Source: Planctomycetaceae bacterium
Lineage (GTDB): Bacteria > Planctomycetota > Planctomycetia > Planctomycetales > Planctomycetaceae
DNA length: 10,152 bases
NCBI GenBank assembly: GCA_947479075.1
Contig: CANJZR010000093.1
Coordinates: 1 to 10,152, forward strand
Direction of reading: 5' to 3'
Within the stretch, counting starts at the first letter, position 1. Every line of letters begins with the position of its first letter. The position numbers were made by a program, and so were the translations under genes. A model generated the notes under the pieces. It was not told the origin of the DNA. It saw nothing but the letters and a program-made list of their open reading frames with translations, and did not search any database. Positions 1 through 6,935 of this stretch are shown in pieces.

Positions 1-1362
1 GAACTTCTGCCAGGGATCGCCAGGCATCTTCTTGATCAGCGAGCCCTTGAGGTGGACGACCTCGTCATGCGACAGCGGCAGCACAAAACTCTCGGTAAAC
101 GCATACATCGAGCGGAACGTGAACTCGTTCTGATGATGAGTGCGGTAAATGGGTTCGCGGGCGAAGTACTTCAGCGAGTCATTCATCCATCCCATATCCC
201 ACTTCATGCTGAAGCCAAGACCGCCGTCGTAGACCGGTCGAGAAACCAGCGGCCAGCTGGTCGATTCCTCGGCGATCGTCAGGATGCCCGGGAACTCGGC
301 ATGCAGCGAGACATTCATGTCCTTCAAAAATTGCACTGCTTCGAGGTTCTCGCGCCCTCCGTGGATGTTGGGAATCCACTGACCTGCGGGGCGGGAGTAA
401 TCCAGGTGCAGCATCGAGGCGACCGCATCGACCCGAAGTCCGTCGACGTGATAGACATCACACCAGAATCGCGCATTCGAGAGCAGGAAATTGCGGACCT
501 CGTCCCGCCCATAATTGAAGATGTAAGTGTTCCAGTCGGGATGGAACCCTTTCCGGGAGTCCTCATGCTCATACAAAGCCGAGCCATCGAACCGACCCAG
601 CCCATGCGGATCGGTCGGGAAATGACCCGGAACCCAGTCGATCAACACGCCAATGTCGTGCTGGTGGCAGTAATCGACAAAGAACTGAAAGTCCTGCGGG
701 CTGCCATACCGCGATGTCGGGGCGAAGTAAGCGGTTGGCTGATATCCCCATGACCCGTCAAAGGGGTACTCCGACACCGGCATCAGTTGCAGGTGAGTAA
801 ATCCCAGATCTTTCGCATGGGCGACCAGCTGCACAGCCAGTTCACGGTAGCTGCAGTACTTCCGGTTGTCCCAGGGCCGACGCCAGGACCCGAGATGGAC
901 CTCATAGATTGAAATCGGCTTCTGGTACCAGTTTGTCTGGGCCCGCCGCTGCATCCACGACTGATCTTCCCAGTCATAGTTATCCAGTACGGAGCAAACG
1001 ATACTGGCGGTTTTCGGGGGCGGTTCCGAGAAGAAGGCGTAGGGGTCGGCCTTCTCCAGAATCTTCCCCGAAGTGGTACGCAGGCTGTACTTGTAGTGCT
1101 CACCGGACCCGATTCCGGGCACGAATCCGTACCAGACTCCATTCGGACTGGAACTCAGATAAAACTCGCCATGCCGCCAGCCATTGAAGTTGCCAATCAC
1201 ACAGACTTCGGTGGCCTGGGGCGCCCAGACCGCAAAATAAACACCCGCTCGACCGTCTTGCAGGGTGGGATGAGCCCCGAGGTGGCGGTATGTCGTACAG
1301 CTCATTCCACGCCTCATCGCCTGTAGGTCGACTGGGGAGGGAAGAACCTCACCGGCTAGCAT
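1..1362 (-). CDS. glgB: 1,4-alpha-glucan (glycogen) branching enzyme, GH13, 3' end cut off by the window
   Basis: Cytoplasmic GH13 enzyme that cuts alpha-1,4 glucan chains and rejoins them as alpha-1,6 branches during glycogen synthesis. The reading frame is open to the left edge and gives 454 residues. An N-terminal CBM48-type domain carries LGAHP and FAVWAPQA (about residues 35-60). It is followed by YEVHLGSWRR, and the catalytic barrel has DGLRVDAV (nucleophile D312), IAEEST (acid/base Glu about 365) and LSHDEVVH (D433). Spacing of these three residues (53 and 68) equals that of E. coli GlgB D405/E458/D526, as I recall it. The N-terminus is about 93 residues shorter than in E. coli, so this is the short form lacking the extra N1 domain. 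About 180 C-terminal residues lie outside the window. I chose the ATG at 1362 because GAGGGG precedes it; an in-frame ATG at 1428 would add 22 unconserved residues. It diverges from fabF. Confidence 0.95.
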   Translation of the reverse strand, partial: MLAGEVLPSPVDLQAMRRGMSCTTYRHLGAHPTLQDGRAGVYFAVWAPQATEVCVIGNFNGWRHGEFYLSSSPNGVWYGFVPGIGSGEHYKYSLRTTSGKILEKADPYAFFSEPPPKTASIVCSVLDNYDWEDQSWMQRRAQTNWYQKPISIYEVHLGSWRRPWDNRKYCSYRELAVQLVAHAKDLGFTHLQLMPVSEYPFDGSWGYQPTAYFAPTSRYGSPQDFQFFVDYCHQHDIGVLIDWVPGHFPTDPHGLGRFDGSALYEHEDSRKGFHPDWNTYIFNYGRDEVRNFLLSNARFWCDVYHVDGLRVDAVASMLHLDYSRPAGQWIPNIHGGRENLEAVQFLKDMNVSLHAEFPGILTIAEESTSWPLVSRPVYDGGLGFSMKWDMGWMNDSLKYFAREPIYRTHHQNEFTFRSMYAFTESFVLPLSHDEVVHLKGSLIKKMPGDPWQKF

Positions 1363-1641
1363 GTCAGACCCCTCGATCCATCTTCGGCCAAGTGACAGAG
1401 CGCTGTCCCCTGCCTGATCATTGGTCATCACGCCGCCGCATTCTATCCGGGAAGGAGACTCTTCGCGACTCCCCGAAAAATGACTGACAAATGGGAAAGC
1501 GACTTTTCTATTTGGCCTGATTGCCTACTATCTGTCGACTTTCCGGGTTCTCTTGGCGTCGAATCGAGTTCCCTCGCCTCTGGCTTTGGGGATTCGCCTC
1601 GTCCCCCTAGCTTCCGCCTCTCGATCGGCTTGGATCATCGA
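1363..1641. other. Divergent intergenic region between glgB and fabF
   Basis: This 279-bp stretch holds the upstream signals of both glgB (-) and fabF (+). The fabF frame is open back to an ATG at 1480, but the 54 residues it would add are low in complexity and match nothing in the ketosynthase family, so I treat it as non-coding. A possible fabF -10 element is TACTAT at 1526-1531, with only a poor -35 (TTTTCT at 1504-1509, 16-base spacer). No convincing operator or terminator was seen. Confidence 0.4.
1369..1374 (-). promoter_or_regulatory. Shine-Dalgarno site deciding the glgB start
   Basis: On the minus strand GAGGGG lies six bases before the ATG at 1362. The other in-frame ATG at 1428 has no comparable purine run, so this site decides the start used for glgB. 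Confidence 0.5.
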
Positions 1642-2922
1642 ATGCAGCGAGTTTTCGTCTCAGGAGTCGGACTCGTCTGCCCGCTGGGAAATGACCAGAA
1701 GTCGGTCTGGAATAAACTGCTGGCTGGTCAGTCGGGGATCGCGCAGCTGACTCAGATCGATGTTTCGGATCTGGAAGTCAAGATCGGTGGGGAAGTGCGG
1801 GAATTCGACCCGAAAGTGGTCGAAGTCAACGAACACACTTCCGCCCGCAAAATGGATCGGGCCTCACAGTTCGCCGTTGCAGCTGCGTTACAGGCTCTGC
1901 AGGACGCTGGTTTGGATAAGTTGAGCCTTGGCTCACGCGGGGCCGTAGTGATGGGCGCCGGGCTTTCGGGACTTCTGACGCTGCAGGAGCAGACCGAGAA
2001 CCTTCTGCGGGGCGGACCCCGTCGAGTCAGTCCGATGACGATTCCGCTACTGATGCCGAATGCAGCTGCGGCCAATGTTTGTATTGCGACCGGATTCAAT
2101 GGACCGGCTTACACCGTGAGCAGCGCATGTGCGTCCAGCGGGCACGCGATGATCGATGCCGCACGCCTGATTGCCTGCGGCGAAGCTGATGTCGTGATCA
2201 CGGGAGGGACTGAAGCCTCGCTCACGCGCCTGGGCATGTCCTCGTTCATCAACATGCGGGCGATGGCGAAGGGCTTTAACGATAACCCGACCGAAGCTGT
2301 GCGGCCATTTGACCGGGAGCGGGGTGGCCTGATCATGTCGGAAGGAGCAGGGTGCCTCGTCTTTGAATCCGAATCGCACCTGCGGCAACGCAAAGGTACG
2401 GCATACGCGGAATTCCTCGGCCGGGGCGTCACTTCAGATGCGTTTCACATCACACAGCCCGATCCGACAGCCAGAGAAGCTGGCCGGTCAGTGGCCGAGT
2501 GCCTGCAGAACTGCAAAGTCATCCCCGAAGAAATCGCAGATCGTGTCTATGTGAATGCTCACGGGACTGCGACGAAATTCAATGATGTCGCCGAAACACT
2601 GGCACTCAAAATTGGCTTTGGCGATGCCGCGAAGCATCTGCGTATCAGCTCCACGAAAAGTATGTCAGGTCATCTGATCGGGGCAGCGGCGGGCCTGGAG
2701 ATGGGTATCTGCTGTATGGCTCTGGTCGATCAGAAGTTGCCACCAACGATCAACCTGAAGAATGCGGACCCATACTGCGATCTGAATTACATCCCGGGAT
2801 CAGCAATCGATGCGAAAATCGATTACGCGATGAACGTCAGCTTTGGATTCGGTGGCCATAACGTCTGCTTACTCATTGGCCGGGGCGACGATCCGAGCCT
2901 TATCCGCGGCTCTGTAGCTTAA
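1642..2922 (+). CDS. fabF: Beta-ketoacyl-[acyl-carrier-protein] synthase II (KAS II / FabF)
   Basis: Cytoplasmic condensing enzyme of type II fatty-acid synthesis: it joins malonyl-ACP to an acyl-ACP, releasing CO2, to extend the chain by two carbons. From the ATG at 1642 (MQRVFVSGVGLVCPLG) it is 426 residues, close to the usual length of about 412-425. The thiolase-fold active site is complete: the nucleophile is C163 in SSACASSGHA, H307 is in NAHGTATKFND, K339 and H344 are in STKSMSGHLIGAA, and the C-terminal glycine loop is SFGFGGHN. The positions nearly match E. coli FabF (C163, H303, K335, H340). The motif HGTATKFND differs from E. coli HGTSTPAGD and is closer to KAS-like paralogues, so a role in a specialised lipid or polyketide-like pathway is possible, although no acpP, fabD or fabG lies nearby. 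The ribosome-binding site is weak. The 3' end overlaps dciA by 23 bp. Confidence 0.93.
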   Translation: MQRVFVSGVGLVCPLGNDQKSVWNKLLAGQSGIAQLTQIDVSDLEVKIGGEVREFDPKVVEVNEHTSARKMDRASQFAVAAALQALQDAGLDKLSLGSRGAVVMGAGLSGLLTLQEQTENLLRGGPRRVSPMTIPLLMPNAAAANVCIATGFNGPAYTVSSACASSGHAMIDAARLIACGEADVVITGGTEASLTRLGMSSFINMRAMAKGFNDNPTEAVRPFDRERGGLIMSEGAGCLVFESESHLRQRKGTAYAEFLGRGVTSDAFHITQPDPTAREAGRSVAECLQNCKVIPEEIADRVYVNAHGTATKFNDVAETLALKIGFGDAAKHLRISSTKSMSGHLIGAAAGLEMGICCMALVDQKLPPTINLKNADPYCDLNYIPGSAIDAKIDYAMNVSFGFGGHNVCLLIGRGDDPSLIRGSVA

Positions 2923-3247
2923 ACTTGAGTTCTCGGACCTTGAGGCTGGGATGTTCTGCTTTCAGGCGGGCCAGAATCGTCGCCTTGTGAAAGCTCACCA
3001 GTTCCGCGAGGAGTGCAGAACTGGTGACCAGTATCTGAAGTGTTCCGTTCCGCAGCGTGGTGGGCCGTGAACCTTCGGCAATCTCAGGTCCAGCGGCACT
3101 CTTCCATGCATCAGCCAGTTGGCGATCGCCACGGATGCGACCAATGCCACGCATGGCAATGACCTTGGAGAGAACATCGCCCAGCTTGGAGACCTCCCGA
3201 ATCGGAGGCGGAAGATTCCTTGGTTCAGGCGGCTTTTGGGGATGCAT
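2900..3247 (-). CDS. dciA: DciA / DUF721 family protein, probable replicative helicase loader
   Basis: A small protein of 115 residues in the DUF721 family. In bacteria lacking DnaC or DnaI, family members (DciA) help load the DnaB helicase during replication initiation. Visible family features are the N-terminal helix KLGDVLSKVIAMRGI (21-35), W48 in LADAWKSAAGPEIA, the RPTTLRNGTLQILVTSSALLAEL core (61-83), where RP, GTL and the SSA segment are typical, and a C-terminal KVRELKFKL strand. I chose the ATG at 3247 because GAGGG lies four bases upstream. An in-frame GTG at 3289 would add 14 residues and leave only 12 bp to dnaN, but has a weak ribosome site. It lies 54 bp downstream of dnaN on the same strand, so the two are probably co-transcribed. 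Its 3' end overlaps that of convergent fabF by 23 bp. The helicase-loading function is inferred from the family. Confidence 0.85.
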   Translation of the reverse strand: MHPQKPPEPRNLPPPIREVSKLGDVLSKVIAMRGIGRIRGDRQLADAWKSAAGPEIAEGSRPTTLRNGTLQILVTSSALLAELVSFHKATILARLKAEHPSLKVRELKFKLQSRG

Positions 3248-3301
3248 CACGCCCTCAGGGAAGAACCAGGCCTCGATGACGCTGATCACCAGTTGTCAGC
3301 G

Positions 3302-4411
3302 TTAGTCCCGAGCCAGCGGCATGACGACGTAGGTGTAGTTGTCGTCCGCCTTGAACACCGCTGCGCTATTCTCATCGACCATCTTGAGAGTGACCTGGCT
3401 CGACGGATCGAGCACCTTCAGGAAGTCAGCCACGAACTTCGGGTCGAAAGTCACCGAGATGTCATCGCCTTCTAAGCTGATAGGCAGCTGGATCGACGAG
3501 GTCCCGACATCGCTGGCCGAGCTTTTGAGTGTCAGAGCCCCGGAATCGAAGGAGAAGTCGACGCCCTTGCTGTCTTCATTGGTGACGATCATGGCCTGCC
3601 GCACAGCAGACAGGAACGGCCCCACGACGAATGAAATCGTCCGTGTCGTTTCGTCAGGAATCACGTCCTGGTAACGCGGGAAGCGTCCTTCGACCAGTCG
3701 GGCATAAATCGTCGAATTTCCGCTCCGCACCAGCACATCGTTTGCGTGGAGAGCAATGTGGACCTCCTGGTCACCGCTCTGGATGCTGCGTTCAATCAGC
3801 TGCATCGCCTTGGCGGGAATGACCGGAGCAACCACTTCCTCGGACACGCTTCCATGGGCACTGGCCGCTGCGGTGTATACGGCAAGACGGCGGCTGTCAG
3901 TGGCTGCGAGAGTGACGCTGTCCTTCCGCATTTCCATCAGCACTCCGCCGAGAGCGTACCGTGTGCTTTCGACATCGGTCGAGAAGATCGTGCGCTGGAT
4001 CCCCTGCTTCAGAACGGAACCGACCAGAATGTGGTAGTCCTTTTCCTTGAAGGCGGTGACTTCGGGGAATTCCGCCGGGTCTTCGACGGACAGTTTGAAT
4101 TCGCTCTGACCTGACTTAATGGTCAGTGAGCGATCGGTCACATCGATTGTCACTTCGGGGTCCTGCAGCTCGCGTAGAATCGCGGTCACCCGCTGAGTGG
4201 GCAGCAACACTTCCCCGGTCGAGTTCGATTTGACTTCAGGCATCTGGTACCGGATGCCGACTTCCTGGTCGGTTCCGATCAATGTGGCGACTCCATCAGC
4301 GACCGTCAGCTTGATGTTTTTGAGAATCTCTTTGGTGGTTCGAGTCGGTAACACTCCACTGACCGTAGCGAGAGCAGTCGCGAGAAGTTGACGTGAGCAG
4401 ATCAGGTTCAT
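3302..4411 (-). CDS. dnaN: DNA polymerase III beta subunit (sliding clamp)
   Basis: Forms the ring-shaped homodimeric clamp that holds DNA polymerase III on DNA and serves as a docking platform for many repair and replication proteins. At 369 residues it has the normal length and should fold as three repeated clamp domains (about 1-120, 121-245 and 246-369). Seen directly: N-terminal MNLICSRQLLATALATVSGVLPTRTTKEILKNIKL, VLLPTQRVTAILREL near residue 75, the middle-domain hallmark LAATDSRRLAVYTA, FPRYQDVIP, and the typical C-terminal end YTYVVMPLARD. The start is the ATG at 4411; GGAAAG lies about 11 bases upstream, so the ribosome site is loose. dciA follows on the same strand, but dnaA and recF, common partners, are not in the window. 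Upstream are a plausible sigma-70-type promoter and DnaA-box-like motifs, so DnaA-linked control is conceivable. Confidence 0.97.
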   Translation of the reverse strand: MNLICSRQLLATALATVSGVLPTRTTKEILKNIKLTVADGVATLIGTDQEVGIRYQMPEVKSNSTGEVLLPTQRVTAILRELQDPEVTIDVTDRSLTIKSGQSEFKLSVEDPAEFPEVTAFKEKDYHILVGSVLKQGIQRTIFSTDVESTRYALGGVLMEMRKDSVTLAATDSRRLAVYTAAASAHGSVSEEVVAPVIPAKAMQLIERSIQSGDQEVHIALHANDVLVRSGNSTIYARLVEGRFPRYQDVIPDETTRTISFVVGPFLSAVRQAMIVTNEDSKGVDFSFDSGALTLKSSASDVGTSSIQLPISLEGDDISVTFDPKFVADFLKVLDPSSQVTLKMVDENSAAVFKADDNYTYVVMPLARD

Positions 4412-4458
4412 GGGAGTCGTTCTTTCCGAAGAACAAAGAAGATTGAATCACCAGTATC

Positions 4459-4485
4459 AGTATAGTCCGCTAAAAAGCGAGTCAA
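4459..4485 (-). promoter_or_regulatory. Candidate sigma-70-type promoter of dnaN
   Basis: Read on the minus strand, TTGACT (4485-4480) is followed after 15 bases by TATACT (4464-4459). Both hexamers are near consensus, although the spacer is shorter than the preferred 17. Transcription would start about 40 bases upstream of the dnaN ATG, which suits a normal leader. It would drive dnaN and probably dciA. Confidence 0.5.
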
Positions 4486-4517
4486 TGAAGAGGTGGTTCC
4501 GACACAAGTGTAACAGT

Positions 4518-4530
4518 ACAAACAGTTTGT
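4518..4530. repeat. Perfect 13-bp palindrome, possible operator upstream of dnaN
   Basis: ACAAACAGTTTGT consists of two 6-base arms, ACAAAC and GTTTGT, around a central A. It lies just upstream of the candidate dnaN -35 hexamer, a normal place for a dimeric regulator or activator to bind. No specific regulator can be named. Confidence 0.3.
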
Positions 4531-4553
4531 TTCAAAGGATCGGAAAAATAGAC

Positions 4554-4562
4554 TGTGGAAAA
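4554..4562 (-). promoter_or_regulatory. DnaA box-like 9-mer
   Basis: Plus-strand TGTGGAAAA reads TTTTCCACA on the minus strand, an exact fit to the degenerate DnaA-box consensus TTWTNCACA. It lies upstream of the dnaN promoter candidate. Confidence 0.45.
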
Positions 4563-4676
4563 AGTGGCGGTAGAACGTTGGTGAATCGTGGCTCATTGTT
4601 GGGCAGTGGTGACGGTTCTGATTCCAGGCAGGTAACGACCACAATCTTGAATATTTCACTCACAGGCATCACCCAT

Positions 4677-4685
4677 TTATCAACA
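4677..4685 (+). promoter_or_regulatory. DnaA box-like 9-mer (one mismatch)
   Basis: TTATCAACA differs from the strong box TTATCCACA at one position. Its start is 11 bp, about one helical turn, before the next box at 4688 and in the same orientation, so two DnaA monomers could sit on the same face of the helix. Confidence 0.35.
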
Positions 4686-4687
4686 CG

Positions 4688-4696
4688 TTATTCACA
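4688..4696 (+). promoter_or_regulatory. DnaA box-like 9-mer
   Basis: TTATTCACA is an exact match to TTWTNCACA and forms a tandem pair with the box at 4677-4685. Confidence 0.5.
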
Positions 4697-4878
4697 TCAC
4701 CGGGAATCGATTCGTATCGGTTCCAGCTTAAGGTGGGAGGTTCTGGTAAGAGGTACGACCGATTTGACCCGAACGGACGGAAAAACCCTCCTTCCAGGAC
4801 TAATCGATCCACTCGCGACAACCAGCACGACGATACCCCGAGAAGACAGAGAGTCTATACGTCTGGGGGGACGTGTCC

Positions 4879-6909
4879 ATGCGAAAAAGTTCACCTGCTC
4901 GAAATCGTTGGTTTACCGCTGTGGCCATTACGTGCCTGTCGGGGTTCGCTTTGTGCGGATGTGCCCGAGGAACACGGGATGTTGCCACCAGCCTGAAAGA
5001 CAACGCGGCTCGAGAGGCGGTCGAAGCAGAACGCAAGATCGCCGAACGGAAACGGGGCGAATCTCAGGCACTCAGCTCAAAAGAGAAGTTTGCCTCGAAG
5101 GAAAAGCCAGCTGCTCCAAAGTCCTCTGCTCCCTTGAAGAGCGAGAAGGGTCTGGCTTCATCGAGCAAGAATCCGTTTGATCGTCCGGAGACGAAAAAGA
5201 GCTCAAGTGCCCTGGCCAAGAGTCCCACAAAGAAGCCAAGCAAGTCGGCCTCCCAGAACCCGAAGGGTGAATTGGCCACTGCGGAATGGAACGGTGATTC
5301 GAGTGATCGTCGCGTGAAAACCGCCTCGGGAGAGACGGAAGTTGATGATGTCGAGGTCGCTGAGCCGCTGCTCGACTCACGAGGACGTGAGGCTGTGACT
5401 TCGGATCTTTTCGATGAGTCAGAAGTCCCAGCGAAAAAGAAATCAGACGCCCAGGGAAAGACAGCTGCGAAATCATCCAGGAGTCTGGAATCAAAATCTG
5501 GACTGAGTGAGAAGAAGGAAACACTGGCCACTCAGAAATCAGAATCCGTTTCTCTCGACGATCATCCCTGGGCGAAAGAATCTCCTGCTGCCGAGCAATC
5601 GAGTGAGCGGGGGAAAAAGAAAGATGCCCAGAAGTTTGCCAAAACACCTCTGGCTGACATCAGTCCCGATGATTTGAAAGACGATCCGCTGGAAGAAAGC
5701 TCGGCAGCTTTCCAGAAGAGTGGATCGTTGAAGAAAGACCCGCTCAAGTCGGATCAGTCCACGCTGGAAGAAGCTCAGCAACTCGAAGCCAAGGCCCGGG
5801 TTCAAGGCCTGCTTTCACAGTCGAAGTCCTTAGTCAACCAGGGTGAGCTGCGGTCCGCATACCGCTTGGCTCAGCAGGCACAGCGAATCGCCGATAGCGA
5901 GGATCTGTACTTCACCGCCGGAGAAGACCAACCAGCGGATGCTGTGCGGGCAGTGCTGATGAAGATTCGTTTTGAGGAGAACAAGCTTGCCGCTCGAAAA
6001 ACATCCAGCGGTTCGGCAGAGTTAGCGGAACTCCAGAACAAAACAACGAACCCTGGAAAACAGGTCAGTCACGCGAAGAAGGAATTCTCCAACGTTCCGG
6101 ATGGCTGGTCGACCGCTTCAAAACCTGTCGAAGAAGACTCCAGTGTGTTTGAAGCCCCCGAGAAATCGGGTGGTTCAAACAACCCCTGGGCCAAGTCGGA
6201 CTTCGTGGCTGTGGCTCCACGGTCAATGGAGATCAAACCCGGTCCGATTCCACAGACAGTGCGTTCGATTCCCGCTTTTCCTGACACTCAGGATCAGTGG
6301 CGAGGGGTCGCCAACGAGCCCATGTCATTGGGAAGTAAGTCGTCTGGAATCCAGGCCTCCGGCTTTGAATCGTCGGCACAGGCCGCATTCCAGAAGACTA
6401 AAGTCACTCATGCGGCGATGCCTGTGCCGCCTGCAGGCACGGGGGTTGGATTGATTCCCGAGTCACCTGTGAGTCCACTTTCCGTGAATTCGACGCAGGC
6501 TCCCGCCACCTCGGATCAGGCCGTCACATCCGAGGCATTTCCCAAACCAGCAAACCAAGTTGAAAGCCAGGTGCAATCAGAGCCCGTTGTGAAGCCCGTG
6601 CCCGGCTCGCTGGCCAGTGTCGATGATTGGCGGAATCTGGATTTGCCGGATATCGCCGTGACCCGGTCGCCTCTACTGATGCCGTCCGGCGTGGCTCCAC
6701 CGCCACCCGAGGAACCTTCCGTGGCAAAAACTCTTGCAACTGATGTGATGGACGACAGCCTCGGAATCGACATCCAGGAGCCGGTTCCTGTGAAGCAGTC
6801 GCAGTCCAAGTTGTGGCTGGTCTTCGCGGCGGCAGCTGGAGCCTGTGCGATGTTATTCGTACGTCGGCGCCCAGCCCGGGTCGCTCGTTCAGCTGAGCCT
6901 GCGAAATAA
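4879..6909 (+). CDS. Large disordered lipoprotein with C-terminal transmembrane segment, unknown function
   Basis: Function not recognised. From the ATG at 4879 it is 676 residues; a GTG two codons upstream is a poorer start, and a G-run at 4864-4870 may be the ribosome site. The N-terminus is a lipoprotein signal: basic MRKSSPARNR, a hydrophobic stretch, then lipobox L25-C-G-C28. Residues about 30-290 are dominated by Lys, Ser, Glu and Ala with no hydrophobic core, so they are probably disordered. A predicted helical segment at about 296-371 (KARVQGLLSQ...AYRLAQQAQRIA, then GEDQPADAV) resembles helical repeat units I associate with planctomycete proteins. Short motifs recur: NPF (98), HPWAK (229), DPL (269, 287), NPWAK (435). 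A Pro-rich stretch at about 610-625 precedes a hydrophobic helix (LWLVFAAAAGACAMLFV, about 645-661) and an RRRP tail. It may therefore be anchored at both ends and span the periplasm. It has its own strong terminator. Confidence 0.8.
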   Translation: MRKSSPARNRWFTAVAITCLSGFALCGCARGTRDVATSLKDNAAREAVEAERKIAERKRGESQALSSKEKFASKEKPAAPKSSAPLKSEKGLASSSKNPFDRPETKKSSSALAKSPTKKPSKSASQNPKGELATAEWNGDSSDRRVKTASGETEVDDVEVAEPLLDSRGREAVTSDLFDESEVPAKKKSDAQGKTAAKSSRSLESKSGLSEKKETLATQKSESVSLDDHPWAKESPAAEQSSERGKKKDAQKFAKTPLADISPDDLKDDPLEESSAAFQKSGSLKKDPLKSDQSTLEEAQQLEAKARVQGLLSQSKSLVNQGELRSAYRLAQQAQRIADSEDLYFTAGEDQPADAVRAVLMKIRFEENKLAARKTSSGSAELAELQNKTTNPGKQVSHAKKEFSNVPDGWSTASKPVEEDSSVFEAPEKSGGSNNPWAKSDFVAVAPRSMEIKPGPIPQTVRSIPAFPDTQDQWRGVANEPMSLGSKSSGIQASGFESSAQAAFQKTKVTHAAMPVPPAGTGVGLIPESPVSPLSVNSTQAPATSDQAVTSEAFPKPANQVESQVQSEPVVKPVPGSLASVDDWRNLDLPDIAVTRSPLLMPSGVAPPPPEEPSVAKTLATDVMDDSLGIDIQEPVPVKQSQSKLWLVFAAAAGACAMLFVRRRPARVARSAEPAK

Positions 6910-6935
6910 GTTCGTTGGATATTCAGAGTCGGAGC

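Larger units (their letters stand above)
4412..4878. other. Candidate replication origin (oriC-like) / DnaA-binding region between dnaN and a divergent lipoprotein gene
   Basis: This 467-bp non-coding stretch separates two divergent genes. It contains two 9-mers that fit the degenerate DnaA-box consensus TTWTNCACA exactly (4554-4562 on -, 4688-4696 on +), a third with one mismatch (4677-4685), a weaker TCACTCACA at 4656-4664, an A/T-richer left half next to dnaN, and palindromes at 4518-4530 and 4704-4713. Adjacency to dnaN and to the helicase-loader gene dciA is a common setting for bacterial origins. Three boxes are few for an origin, so a DnaA-regulated promoter is the main alternative. 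A frame open through this region (4410-5180, +) has no family signal and is not a gene. Confidence 0.4.

Noticed and set aside
52..753. Plus-strand open frame of 233 residues
   Set aside because: It is antisense to glgB, whose frame carries all catalytic motifs; the plus-strand translation has no recognisable domain.
783..1142. Minus-strand open frame of 119 residues
   Set aside because: Same strand as glgB but another frame; the glgB frame is unbroken here with YEVHLGSWRR and CBM48-like motifs.
1480..1641. 54-residue N-terminal extension of FabF from an upstream ATG
   Set aside because: The extension has no family similarity, and MQRVFVSGVGLV at 1642 is the normal ketosynthase start, placing the active-site Cys at 163 as in E. 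coli.
4410..5180. Plus-strand open frame of 256 residues across the dnaN-lipoprotein gap
   Set aside because: It begins within the dnaN start codon, has low-complexity Arg/Ser/Thr-rich sequence, no ribosome site, and ends inside the lipoprotein gene in the wrong frame.
5072..5647. Minus-strand open frame of 191 residues inside the lipoprotein gene
   Set aside because: It is a shadow of the Lys/Ser-rich codons of the plus-strand gene, which has a signal peptide, a terminator and consistent codon use.
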